Origin: Lachnospiraceae bacterium
GTDB lineage: Bacteria; Bacillota; Clostridia; Lachnospirales; Lachnospiraceae
DNA: 24,453 bases
Direction: 5' to 3'
Assembly: GCA_014804185.1 (NCBI GenBank)
Contig: JAAVAG010000184.1
Location: 1-24,453 of the forward strand
The notes under the pieces were generated by a model that did no database searches, was not told the origin of the DNA, and saw only the letters and a program-made list of their open reading frames with translations. The position numbers and the translations under genes are program-made. Shown here piece after piece: positions 1 through 7,280 of this stretch. Every line of letters starts with the position of its first letter. The stretch's first letter is position 1.

Positions 1-827
1 GGAATATAAATATAGTCCCGCAGCCATGAGGATAAACTTATATGCCATCGATTCCAAAAATCTTTAACAGAAACAGCGAAATAAGGCTGCGAAAAATTCT
101 CTTTTAAATCAAAGCCAAGGATCTTTCCGGCGCCAATCGCCAACGCGCTGTATCCCGCAAAATCGCAATATAACTGTACCGCATATATAATAATTGCCCA
201 CAGCAATGTGGCTCCCGGCATTGTACTATAATCTTTATAAACAAAATCAACCATAACGCTTAATTTATCGGCCATAACAAGTTTTAATAAATATCCCCAT
301 AACAGATAATACAACCCTGTATGCGCCTTGTCGTAGTCAAAATCCCGTCCTTCTTTGATCTGCTGCAGCAGCCCCGTTCCCCTTTGAATAGGCCCGGAGG
401 CAACTGTTGGGAAAAAAGAGACAAATACGGCATACTTAAGTAAATTCTTTTCGGCGGTAATTTGATTTCTGTATACATCGATCACATATCCTGCTGCCTG
501 CAGCATATAAAAAGAAATACCAATTGTTACCACATTTAATTGTATAAAGGAATTTCTCAAAAACAATAACACAAATATATTGACCAGAACACACAAAGCC
601 AGAACTGCTTTCTTAATAACTCCGTTTTTCTTCTCTATCAATACACCTGCGATATAAGTCGTAAAAGTGCAGAAAACCAGCCCAAAGCCGGCCCGCATAT
701 CATTCGAAAGATAAAAAAAGTAACTCGCCAGAAACAGCCAGATATATCTATATTTTCGTGGCAGCATAAAATTGATCAATACGACTGTCGGCAAAAAAAA
801 GAGAAAGGAAACTGAATTTATTGACAT
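1..827 (-). CDS. MBOAT-family membrane O-acyltransferase, C-terminus cut by window edge
   Basis: The minus-strand frame from the ATG at 827 stays open to the window edge, giving 275 residues and no stop. The protein is a chain of hydrophobic segments typical of a polytopic membrane protein. MBOAT landmarks appear in order: a GISFYMLQ segment followed by YVIDVYR, then FFPTVASGPIQR, then DFAGYSALAIG, and finally NRWHISLSSWLRDYIYIP, whose His is the family's signature catalytic residue. Relatives such as AlgI, DltB and PatA move acyl groups onto exported polysaccharides or teichoic acids. The substrate cannot be told here, because the partner genes lie outside the window. GGGGG sits 9 nt before the ATG. 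By eye the gene is clearly more AT-rich than the trp genes beside it, which may mean it belongs to a transferred surface-polysaccharide locus (inference). It follows trpA in the same direction but beyond a hairpin, with its own likely promoter. Confidence 0.9.
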   Translation of the reverse strand, partial: MSINSVSFLFFLPTVVLINFMLPRKYRYIWLFLASYFFYLSNDMRAGFGLVFCTFTTYIAGVLIEKKNGVIKKAVLALCVLVNIFVLLFLRNSFIQLNVVTIGISFYMLQAAGYVIDVYRNQITAEKNLLKYAVFVSFFPTVASGPIQRGTGLLQQIKEGRDFDYDKAHTGLYYLLWGYLLKLVMADKLSVMVDFVYKDYSTMPGATLLWAIIIYAVQLYCDFAGYSALAIGAGKILGFDLKENFSQPYFAVSVKDFWNRWHISLSSWLRDYIYI

Positions 828-881
828 TACAAATAACCCCCATCATATATTTCCATTTTGCTTACACAACTCTATGCTGTC

Positions 882-910
882 ATCATACAAAATTTTTTTA
901 GAATTGTAAA
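882..910 (-). promoter_or_regulatory. Probable sigma-A-type promoter for the MBOAT gene
   Basis: On the minus strand a TTTACA hexamer (910..905) is followed after 17 nt by TATGAT (887..882). Transcription would begin near 875, about 48 nt before the ATG. The -35 box lies in the first arm, as drawn on the plus strand, of the hairpin that follows trpA, so the two elements share bases. This is a prediction from hexamers only. Confidence 0.4.
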
Positions 911-935
911 GCGGCCGGTTTCCCGCCCGCTTTAC
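906..935 (-). terminator. Hairpin after trpA, probable end of the trp operon
   Basis: GTAAAGCGG (906-914) pairs with CCGCTTTAC (927-935), with an inner CGG/CCG extension around a GAAA loop on the minus strand. It begins 5 nt after the trpA stop codon. The tail that follows is AT-rich (AATTCT, then an A run) rather than a clean U run, so termination may be leaky or factor-assisted. Confidence 0.5.
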
Positions 936-939
936 GCTC

Positions 940-1716
940 TTACATATGTTCGATTGCACCTTTCATGGATCTCACATATTCCCCGATCCGCTCCGGCGCA
1001 TCCTTTCCGTATTTCTCCAGAATTCTGACAATGGCGGATCCCACAATGACTCCGTCTGACAGATCCGCCATTTTTTCCGCCTGCTCCGGGGTGGAGATGC
1101 CAAAGCCGATGGCACAGGGAATCTCCGTATGCTGCCGGACAACCCGGATCATGGACGCCAGATCCGTGGTAATCTCCCGCCGCTCTCCGGTCACGCCCAG
1201 ACTGGAGACAATATACAGAAAGCCCTCCGCCTCCCTGGCAATCATGGCGATGCGGCTTGCCGATGTAGGCGCCACCAGCGATATCAGATCCACATCATAT
1301 TTGCGGCACAGGGGCTGAAACTCCTCTTTTTCCTCAAACGGCAGATCAGGCAGGATCAGCCCGTCGATCCCGATCTCCCCGCAGGCGGCGATAAAGCGCT
1401 CCGCACCGCGGGAAAACACCACGTTGGCGTAGGTCATAAACACCAGAGGAACGGATATGTCCGCGCGAAGTTGTTTTACAAATTCAAAAATCCTGTCCGT
1501 CGTAACCCCGCCGCGCAGTGCGCGGATATTCGCCCCCTGAATCACCGGCCCCTCCGCGGTCGGGTCGGAGAACGGAATCCCCAGTTCGATGAGATCCGCA
1601 CCGTTTTGGACGGCGGCACGCACGGCGGCTCCCGTGGTCTCCAGATCCGGGTCGCCGCAGGTAATAAAGGCGATAAAAGCTTTTCCGCCCGCAAAAGCAT
1701 TTTTGATCTTACTCAT
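940..1716 (-). CDS. trpA: Tryptophan synthase alpha chain
   Basis: TrpA splits indole-3-glycerol phosphate to indole and glyceraldehyde 3-phosphate; the indole is channelled to TrpB in the alpha2-beta2 complex. The 258-residue TIM barrel has the usual length. FITCGDPD is near residue 17. DLIELGIPFSDP carries the catalytic Glu (about 44) and Asp (about 51). GFGIST and the phosphate-binding VGSAIV are near the C-terminus. The frame extends upstream to 1842, but the start at 1716 is chosen because GGGAGG lies 6 nt before it and the protein then begins MSKIKNAF as in the family. It overlaps the trpB stop by 8 nt, so translation is probably coupled. It is the last trp gene, followed by a hairpin. 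Confidence 0.97.
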   Translation of the reverse strand: MSKIKNAFAGGKAFIAFITCGDPDLETTGAAVRAAVQNGADLIELGIPFSDPTAEGPVIQGANIRALRGGVTTDRIFEFVKQLRADISVPLVFMTYANVVFSRGAERFIAACGEIGIDGLILPDLPFEEKEEFQPLCRKYDVDLISLVAPTSASRIAMIAREAEGFLYIVSSLGVTGERREITTDLASMIRVVRQHTEIPCAIGFGISTPEQAEKMADLSDGVIVGSAIVRILEKYGKDAPERIGEYVRSMKGAIEHM

Positions 1717-2899
1717 GGATATCCTCCCCTCTGTAGCGCGCGATGGCAGCGCAGTCCTTGTCTCCTCTGCCGGATATGGTAATGACAATAATCTGTTCTT
1801 TTTCCATCTCCCTGGCAATCTTCCTGGCATGTGCCACCGCATGCGCGGACTCTATGGCCGGTATGATGCCCTCGGTTCTTGCCAGATACTCAAATGCGTC
1901 CACAGCCTCCCCGTCGGTGACAGGAACATACTCCGCCCTGCCGGTATCATGCAGATACGCGTGTTCCGGCCCGATGCCCGGATAATCCAGCCCTGCGGAG
2001 ATGGAATAGACCGGGGCGATCTGGCCGTATGCATCCTGACAGAAATAGGACTTCATCCCGTGGAAGATCCCCAGCCGTCCGGTGCTTATGGTGGCCGCCG
2101 TCTCAAAGGTATCCGTTCCGCGTCCGGCGGCCTCACAGCCGATCAGGCGCACCTCTTTATCCCCGATAAAATGATAGAAGCTGCCCATGGCGTTGGAGCC
2201 GCCTCCCACACAGGCGATCACCGCATCCGGCAGTTTTCCCTCCGCGGCAAGCAGCTGTTCTTTGATTTCCGCGGAAATCACCGCCTGAAAATCCCGCACA
2301 ATGGTGGGAAAGGGGTGAGGTCCCATGACGGACCCCAGGCAGTAGTGCGTGTCCGCTATCCGCGAGGTCCACTCCCGCATAGCCTCCGACACCGCGTCCT
2401 TCAGCGTGGCAGTCCCCGTCTTTACCGGAACAACCTCCGCCCCCAGCAGCCGCATTCGGTAGACATTCAGCGCCTGACGCACCGTATCCTCCTCCCCCAT
2501 AAACACCACACACTCCATTCCCATAAGGGCCGCTGCCGTGGCCGTGGCCACGCCGTGCTGCCCGGCCCCCGTCTCGGCGATCAGCCGGGTCTTGCCCATC
2601 TTTTTGGCCAGCAGCGCCTGCCCCAGCACGTTGTTGATCTTATGGGAACCGGTGTGGTTCAGATCTTCCCGTTTCAGGTAAATCTTTGCACCGCCCAGAT
2701 CCGCCGTCATCTTTGCCGCATAATACAGCCTTGACGGCCTGCCCGCGTAATCGTCCAGCAGCCCTTTCAGTTCTCTCCGAAACTCCGGCTCTTCCTTATA
2801 GTGATTATATGCCTCCTCCAGTTCTATCACCGCATTCATCAATGTCTCCGGGATATACTGTCCGCCGTGTATGCCAAAACGTCCTCTCCTGTCTGTCAT
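1709..2899 (-). CDS. trpB: Tryptophan synthase beta chain (PLP enzyme)
   Basis: TrpB condenses indole with serine to form tryptophan, using pyridoxal phosphate. At 396 residues it matches the classical TrpB1 length. HTGSHKINN places the PLP-binding Lys at residue 87, GAGQHGVAT follows the catalytic Glu109, and the phosphate loop GGGSN is at 232-236; ISAGLDYPGIGPEH is also present. The frame runs upstream to 2950, but the start at 2899 gives the normal MTDRRGRFGIHGGQY N-terminus, with AAAGG 8 nt before it. It overlaps trpA by 8 nt. Unlike the tightly packed rest of the operon, it is separated from trpC by 78 nt filled with two hairpins, exactly where trpF sits in many clostridial operons. Confidence 0.97.
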   Translation of the reverse strand: MTDRRGRFGIHGGQYIPETLMNAVIELEEAYNHYKEEPEFRRELKGLLDDYAGRPSRLYYAAKMTADLGGAKIYLKREDLNHTGSHKINNVLGQALLAKKMGKTRLIAETGAGQHGVATATAAALMGMECVVFMGEEDTVRQALNVYRMRLLGAEVVPVKTGTATLKDAVSEAMREWTSRIADTHYCLGSVMGPHPFPTIVRDFQAVISAEIKEQLLAAEGKLPDAVIACVGGGSNAMGSFYHFIGDKEVRLIGCEAAGRGTDTFETAATISTGRLGIFHGMKSYFCQDAYGQIAPVYSISAGLDYPGIGPEHAYLHDTGRAEYVPVTDGEAVDAFEYLARTEGIIPAIESAHAVAHARKIAREMEKEQIIVITISGRGDKDCAAIARYRGEDIHE

Positions 2900-2926
2900 C
2901 TCAATAACCTTTCCTTTCCATAACCT

Positions 2927-2983
2927 GCGAACTTTGGGCCGTAGGCACAAATTCGCATGTGAAAAATCAAAGATTTTTCACAT
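2927..2983. repeat. Two back-to-back hairpins between trpC and trpB
   Basis: The first hairpin (2927-2956) pairs GCGAA/TTCGC, TTTG/CAAA and GCC/GGC around a GTA loop, with single unpaired bases. It abuts a perfect 12-bp palindrome at 2957-2983: ATGTGAAAAATC, a 3-nt loop, then GATTTTTCACAT. The second hairpin spans the trpC stop codon (2980..2978). In the operon direction no U run follows, so it is not a standard terminator. A compact double-hairpin unit of this kind resembles dispersed intergenic repeats, but its copy number cannot be judged from one window. Confidence 0.75.
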
Positions 2984-3760
2984 TTTTCCCCGCAGCTGCG
3001 CCAGCTTTTCCCTCTTATCGGCCGCGCGCATCAGCGTCTCTCCGATCAGCACCGCGTCGGCCCCGATCTCACGCAGCCTCTTCACGTCCGCCGCGTCCTT
3101 TACTCCGCTCTCAGACACAAACAGCACCTCCTTTGGAATGCTCTCCCGCAGTCTGCGGCTGTTGTCCGTATCCACCGTAAAATCCTTAAGATTTCGATTG
3201 TTCACTCCTATGATCCGCGCCCCGGCGCGCAGCGCGTCCTCTGTCTCCGCCTCGTCGTGGGCCTCCACCAGCGCCGATATGCCCAGTTCGTCGCAGATGC
3301 CCAGATACTCCCCGATCTGCTCTCTCGTAAGAATGGAGCAGATCAGTAAAACGGCGGATGCCCCAAGCAGCTTTGCCTCATAGATCATATAGGCATCCAC
3401 GGTAAAATCCTTGCGCAGGCACGGAACGGAAACCGCAGCCGCGATCTCCGCCAGATAAGTATCGCTGCCCTGAAACCATCCGGGTTCTGTCAGGACGGAG
3501 ATGGCGTCGGCTCCTGCCGCTTCATATTCTTTTGCGATGCGCAGATAAGGAAACTCCGGATCGATGAGCCCTTTGGACGGAGACGCTTTCTTACACTCAC
3601 AGATAAAGGACATGCCCGGCTTTCGCAGCGTTCTCTCAAAGGCAAAATCCCCTCTGGGAAGCGCCAGCGCCCGCTGCCTTACCGTCTCCGCCGGAAGTTT
3701 TCTCTGCGCCTGACAGACGCGCTCTCTGGCATGTTCCGCCAGCCGGTCCAGTATATTCAT
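2978..3760 (-). CDS. trpC: Indole-3-glycerol phosphate synthase
   Basis: TrpC closes the indole ring of carboxyphenylamino-deoxyribulose phosphate, releasing CO2 and water. The 260-residue barrel shows ECKKASPSKG (Glu55, Lys57), SVLTEPGWFQGS, LRKDFTVDAY (Lys117), ALVEAHDE, GVNNRNL, SESGV and the phosphate site IGETLMRA. It is a stand-alone TrpC with no fused TrpF domain. The start at 3760 is chosen because AGGAG lies 8 nt upstream and MNILDRL is a normal N-terminus. An in-frame GTG at 3820, overlapping the trpD stop as GTGA, would add 20 residues made of a KVRGAD repeat; coupled initiation there is possible but less likely. The 5' flank is a 21-bp triplication. Confidence 0.96.
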   Translation of the reverse strand: MNILDRLAEHARERVCQAQRKLPAETVRQRALALPRGDFAFERTLRKPGMSFICECKKASPSKGLIDPEFPYLRIAKEYEAAGADAISVLTEPGWFQGSDTYLAEIAAAVSVPCLRKDFTVDAYMIYEAKLLGASAVLLICSILTREQIGEYLGICDELGISALVEAHDEAETEDALRAGARIIGVNNRNLKDFTVDTDNSRRLRESIPKEVLFVSESGVKDAADVKRLREIGADAVLIGETLMRAADKREKLAQLRGKM

Positions 3761-3822
3761 GCCGTCTGCTCCTCTCACTTTGTCGTCTGCTCCTCTCACT
3801 TTGCCGTCTCTTTCTCTCACTC
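3760..3822. repeat. Three tandem 21-bp units carrying the trpC ribosome binding site
   Basis: Units lie at 3760-3780, 3781-3801 and 3802-3822. The first two differ at one position. The third is more diverged in its middle and contains the trpD stop codon. On the minus strand units 1 and 2 each carry a GAGAGGAG Shine-Dalgarno-like core. Three 21-nt units keep the reading frame, so a ribosome starting at the GTG at 3820 would still enter trpC in phase. Confidence 0.85.
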
Positions 3823-4848
3823 TGCTCTCTCCGGGCGATTGCTGACTTCGATAAACCGGCGTAGAACTTCCGCCGCCCTGCCCGAATCAATGAGTTCTGA
3901 CGCAAGCCGGATACCCTCCGCCAGATCGCCCGCTCTGTCTCCGAGATACAGCGCCGCCCCGGCGTTCATCAGCACCGCGTTTCTCCTGTGCCCTTTTTCT
4001 CCACCCAGGATATCCAATGTGATCCGGGCGTTTTCTTCTGGCGTTCCTCCGGCAAGATCCGCCTTGCTGCAGCGCTCAAGCCCGAACTGTTCCGGGGTAA
4101 TCACATATTTTTGAAAGCGGTCCCCGTCAAATTCACAGACCGAAGTGGGAGCGCTCAGAGAAATCTCATCCAGCTTATCCTGTCCATACACCACCATGCC
4201 CCGCCTGACGCCCAGGCTGACCAGAACATGAGCCAGGGGTTCCACCAGATATTCGTCGTATACTCCCAGAAGCTGCAGCTTCGGACTGCCCGGATTGGTG
4301 AGAGGACCGAGAATGTTAAAAACCGTCCGAAATCCCAGTTCTTTCCGGATCGCCCCCACATATTTCATGGATGTATGATACTTCTGCGCAAAGAAGAAGC
4401 ATATGCCTGTCTCCCGTAAAAGTTCAATGCATCGCTCGGGACTCTGCTGAATATTTACCCCCAGCGCCTCCAGACAGTCCGCCGTTCCGCACTGGGAGGA
4501 GGCCGCCCGGTTTCCGTGTTTGGCCACTTTCATGCCCCCGGCTGCGGCCACCAGGGCGGAGGTTGTAGAAATATTGAAGCTGTGCGCATTGTCGCCGCCC
4601 GTACCCACGATCTCAAACAGTTCCATATCCGTCTCCACTTTTAAGGCGTGCTCTCTCATTGCGGCCGCGCATCCCGCGATCTCATCCGTCGTCTCGGCTC
4701 TGGCGCTCTTGGTGGAAAGAGCCGCCAGAAACGCCGCATTCTGCGTCGGTGTGGTTTCTCCGCTCATAATCTCATGCATCACGGCATAAGCCTCATCAAA
4801 GTCAAGATCCTCTTTGTTTACGATTTTTACAATTGCCTCTTTGATCAT
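3817..4848 (-). CDS. trpD: Anthranilate phosphoribosyltransferase
   Basis: TrpD joins anthranilate to PRPP, giving phosphoribosylanthranilate and pyrophosphate. The 343-residue length is normal and the protein has no TrpG fusion. Visible motifs are GTGGD (82-86, pyrophosphate loop), NISTTSA, KHGNRAASS (110-118, anthranilate and PRPP site) and the metal-binding DE pair in DKLDEIS (227-228). AAGGAG lies 9 nt before the ATG at 4848, and the trpG stop is only 15 nt upstream. The product of this enzyme needs TrpF for the next step, and no trpF is present in the window. Confidence 0.97.
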   Translation of the reverse strand: MIKEAIVKIVNKEDLDFDEAYAVMHEIMSGETTPTQNAAFLAALSTKSARAETTDEIAGCAAAMREHALKVETDMELFEIVGTGGDNAHSFNISTTSALVAAAGGMKVAKHGNRAASSQCGTADCLEALGVNIQQSPERCIELLRETGICFFFAQKYHTSMKYVGAIRKELGFRTVFNILGPLTNPGSPKLQLLGVYDEYLVEPLAHVLVSLGVRRGMVVYGQDKLDEISLSAPTSVCEFDGDRFQKYVITPEQFGLERCSKADLAGGTPEENARITLDILGGEKGHRRNAVLMNAGAALYLGDRAGDLAEGIRLASELIDSGRAAEVLRRFIEVSNRPERAE

Positions 4849-4863
4849 ATTCCTGTTCTCCTT

Positions 4864-5433
4864 CTATCTCAGATGAATAAAATTTTCCAGCATCTTCTTT
4901 CCGTCCGGGGTCAGTATGGATTCCGGGTGAAACTGCACCCCGAAAATGGGATATTCCCTGTGGCTCACCGCCATCACCTCCTGATCTTCCGTGACGGTCG
5001 TGACTTTCAGCTGATCCGGTATCGTCTCCGGATCCGCCGCCAGAGAATGATATCTGGCCACCGGCGCAGTCTCCGGACATCCTGCAAACAGCGGACACTG
5101 CCTGTCAAACCGGACCATGGACTGTTTTCCGTGCATCAGCCTGCCCGCGTAAGTGACAGATGCGCCAAACGCGGCGCAGATCGCCTGATGTCCCAGACAC
5201 ACGCCCAGTATAGGAACTTCCCGTCCCATTTTTCTCACGACCTCCATCGTAATCCCCGCATCCTCCGGCCGTCCGGGGCCGGGCGAGAGCAGAATCCTCT
5301 CCGGCCCAAGCGCCCTGATCTCCTCCACCGTCTTTTCATCATTGCGGATAACTTTGATATCCGCCAGAATTTCTCCCGCAAGCTGATAGAGGTTGTAAGA
5401 AAAGCTGTCATAGTTGTCGATCAGTAAAATCAT
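4864..5433 (-). CDS. trpG: Anthranilate synthase component II, glutamine amidotransferase
   Basis: TrpG hydrolyses glutamine and passes ammonia to TrpE. The 189 residues form a class I glutamine amidotransferase: IDNYDSFSYNL at the N-terminus, LLSPGPGRPEDAG for the oxyanion region, GVCLGHQA with the nucleophile Cys79, and FHPES with His169 and Glu171. The TrpE stop and this ATG overlap as TAATG, so the two subunits are probably made in equal amounts through coupled translation. In some Gram-positives the same subunit also serves aminodeoxychorismate synthase (pabA role); no pab gene is nearby, so the tryptophan role is the safe reading. Confidence 0.96.
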   Translation of the reverse strand: MILLIDNYDSFSYNLYQLAGEILADIKVIRNDEKTVEEIRALGPERILLSPGPGRPEDAGITMEVVRKMGREVPILGVCLGHQAICAAFGASVTYAGRLMHGKQSMVRFDRQCPLFAGCPETAPVARYHSLAADPETIPDQLKVTTVTEDQEVMAVSHREYPIFGVQFHPESILTPDGKKMLENFIHLR

Positions 5434-6896
5434 TAAGATACCTCCTCCGCAAGCTTCAGCGCGCTGACAACGGCCTTTGCCTTATTGATGCATTCTTCAT
5501 ATTCCCATTCAGGAACCGAATCGGCCACAATGCCCGCCCCACTCCTGACAAACACTCTTCCGTTTTTCTTATAAGCGATCCGTATGGCAATGCAGGTGTC
5601 CATATTCCCCGTAAAATCAATATATCCGACCGCTCCGCCGTATATACCTCGTTTGTTGTGTTCCAGTTCCCCGATGAGCTGACAGGCCCGGATCTTCGGC
5701 GCGCCCGAGAGCGTTCCCGCGGGAAGCACCGCTTCTATGGCGTCCAGTGCGTCACACTCCTCACGGATTTCTCCCCGCACCGTGGAACCGATATGCATGA
5801 CATGTGAAAAACGTTCTATCGTGCGCAGTCTTTCCACCTGCACGGTTCCGAACCGGCTGATCTTTCCCAGATCATTTCTGCCCAGATCCACCAGCATATT
5901 GTGTTCCGCCAGCTCCTTCTCATCAGCTAAAAGTTCCGCCTCCAGTTTTTGATCCTCCTCGTCGTTTTTTCCCCTGGGCCTTGTCCCTGCAAGCGGAAAA
6001 GTATGCAGCACCCCGTCCTCCAGTTTGACCAGTGTCTCCGGTGATGCGCCCGCCACCTCCACGTCCGTTCCCGAAAAATAGAACATATACGGGGACGGAT
6101 TGATGGTCCGCAGAACGCGATAAGTGTTTAACAGGCTCCCCTCAAAAGGGGCCGACAGCCGGTTGGAGAGCACGATCTGAAAAATGTCCCCCTCCCGGAT
6201 ATAGTGCTTTGCCCGTTCCACCATTTTACAGTAGTCCTGCCTGTCAAACAATGCCGTCGGTTCCTCCAGCAGATGTCCCCCCGGCTCTTCTTTCTTCGCT
6301 CCGCTGCGGAGCAGGCTGCACATCTGCTTCAGCTGCCCGATTGCTTTTTCATATTCCTCCTCCGGATTTTCCAGCCGCATATTGGCGATCAGAATGATCT
6401 TCTGGCGGAAATTGTCAAAGGCAATGACCCGGTCAAAAAGCATCAGATCCACATCCTTGAAGTTTTCCGTATCCTGCCCCACTGTTCTGACAGTCGGCTC
6501 ACTGTAGCCCAGATAGTCATAGGAAAAATATCCCACCAGTCCCCCTGTAAAAGGCGGCAGATATTCAAATCGGGGACTTTTATACTCATCCAGAAGATCT
6601 CTTAAGAATGCCGACGGATCTTCCGTCGCAAATGTCTCATCCCCTGCTTTCATCTCACCGTTTCTGCAGGTGATCTCCATTCCGGGGTCATATCCCAAAA
6701 ACGTATAGCGTCCCCATTTTTCGTCCTGCTGCGCGGATTCCAGCATATAACAGTGCGTGGAAACATTTTTCAGGATCTTCATGGCTTCTATCGGCGTACA
6801 GATATCCGACAGAATTTCGCAGCTTACCGGAAGCACTCTGTACTTTCCCTCCGCCGCAATTTTCCGGATTTGCTCCGGTTCCGGCAATATTTTCAT
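5433..6896 (-). CDS. trpE: Anthranilate synthase component I
   Basis: TrpE converts chorismate and ammonia to anthranilate, the committed step. The 487-residue protein has an N-terminal regulatory part with YMLESAQQ (about 50-57), matching the LLES-type element that binds tryptophan for feedback inhibition. The C-terminal chorismate-binding domain shows GDIFQIVLSNR, AGTRPRG, DLGRNDLGK, GTLSGAPK, GIYGGAVGY and RSGAGIVADS. The frame begins at 6914, but the ATG at 6896 is chosen because GGGAGG stands 6 nt upstream. It is the first gene of the operon, about 60 nt after the T-box attenuator hairpin. Confidence 0.97.
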   Translation of the reverse strand: MKILPEPEQIRKIAAEGKYRVLPVSCEILSDICTPIEAMKILKNVSTHCYMLESAQQDEKWGRYTFLGYDPGMEITCRNGEMKAGDETFATEDPSAFLRDLLDEYKSPRFEYLPPFTGGLVGYFSYDYLGYSEPTVRTVGQDTENFKDVDLMLFDRVIAFDNFRQKIILIANMRLENPEEEYEKAIGQLKQMCSLLRSGAKKEEPGGHLLEEPTALFDRQDYCKMVERAKHYIREGDIFQIVLSNRLSAPFEGSLLNTYRVLRTINPSPYMFYFSGTDVEVAGASPETLVKLEDGVLHTFPLAGTRPRGKNDEEDQKLEAELLADEKELAEHNMLVDLGRNDLGKISRFGTVQVERLRTIERFSHVMHIGSTVRGEIREECDALDAIEAVLPAGTLSGAPKIRACQLIGELEHNKRGIYGGAVGYIDFTGNMDTCIAIRIAYKKNGRVFVRSGAGIVADSVPEWEYEECINKAKAVVSALKLAEEVS

Positions 6897-6950
6897 ATTG
6901 TACCTCCCATTCATACAGGCGCGGCCGTTCTTCCCACCACATGCGGAAAT

Positions 6951-6992
6951 AAAAAAACGCCCCTGACAGAAATCACTTTTCTGTCAAGGACG
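6951..6992 (-). terminator. T-box attenuator terminator of the trp operon
   Basis: On the minus strand a 15-bp stem starting CGTCCTTGACAGAAA (6992 downward, loop AGTG) is followed directly by seven U (6957..6951). It lies right after the T-box sequence, as expected for the terminator that competes with the antiterminator. Confidence 0.93.
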
Positions 6993-7244
6993 AATAAACA
7001 CTTTATCCGCGGTGCCACCTTGCATTTACGGGTATGACCCGTACACTTATCAGGATACCAACATATCCCCGGCAACTGACGTATGCCCCCACGTTGCAGA
7101 ATACTCTGCGGAAAATCCGCATTTGACTGCACCCTCAGCGGTCCATTTGACAACTTGTTTCACATCCGGCTCTCAGCCTCCCGGACTCTCTGTAATGGCA
7201 TCATTGCCGTTATCTCCGCTTCAACGGTTTAACCTGTTAAATTT
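6951..7244 (-). ncRNA. Tryptophan T-box riboswitch leader
   Basis: The minus-strand leader carries the conserved T-box AAGGTGGCACCGCGG (7021..7007), whose bulge pairs with the uncharged tRNA 3' end. Stem I closes through AGCGG (7220..7216) and the CCGCT that follows the specifier. The specifier loop reads GTCAAATGGACC, placing UGG (Trp) at 7145..7143 with the usual purine next. GAGAGCCGG and AGAG-like internal motifs fit stem I. Uncharged tRNA-Trp should stabilise the antiterminator and allow transcription of trpEGDCBA. No leader peptide or TRAP-type GAG/UAG repeat series is seen. The specifier is read by eye but agrees with the gene content. Confidence 0.95.
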
Positions 7245-7250
7245 TCATAT

Positions 7251-7280
7251 ACTATACCACTGTCATATGCCGCTTGTCAA
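7251..7280 (-). promoter_or_regulatory. trp operon promoter
   Basis: TTGACA (7280..7275), an 18-nt spacer and TATAGT (7256..7251) place the transcription start near 7244, just before stem I of the T-box. The -35 hexamer contains the TGA stop codon of the upstream acetyltransferase gene. Confidence 0.8.

Noticed and set aside
2957..2983. Palindrome at the trpC stop as a trp operon terminator
   Set aside because: In the operon direction no U run follows, and trpB and trpA continue downstream without a new clear promoter. A T run exists only on the plus strand, where no gene needs it.
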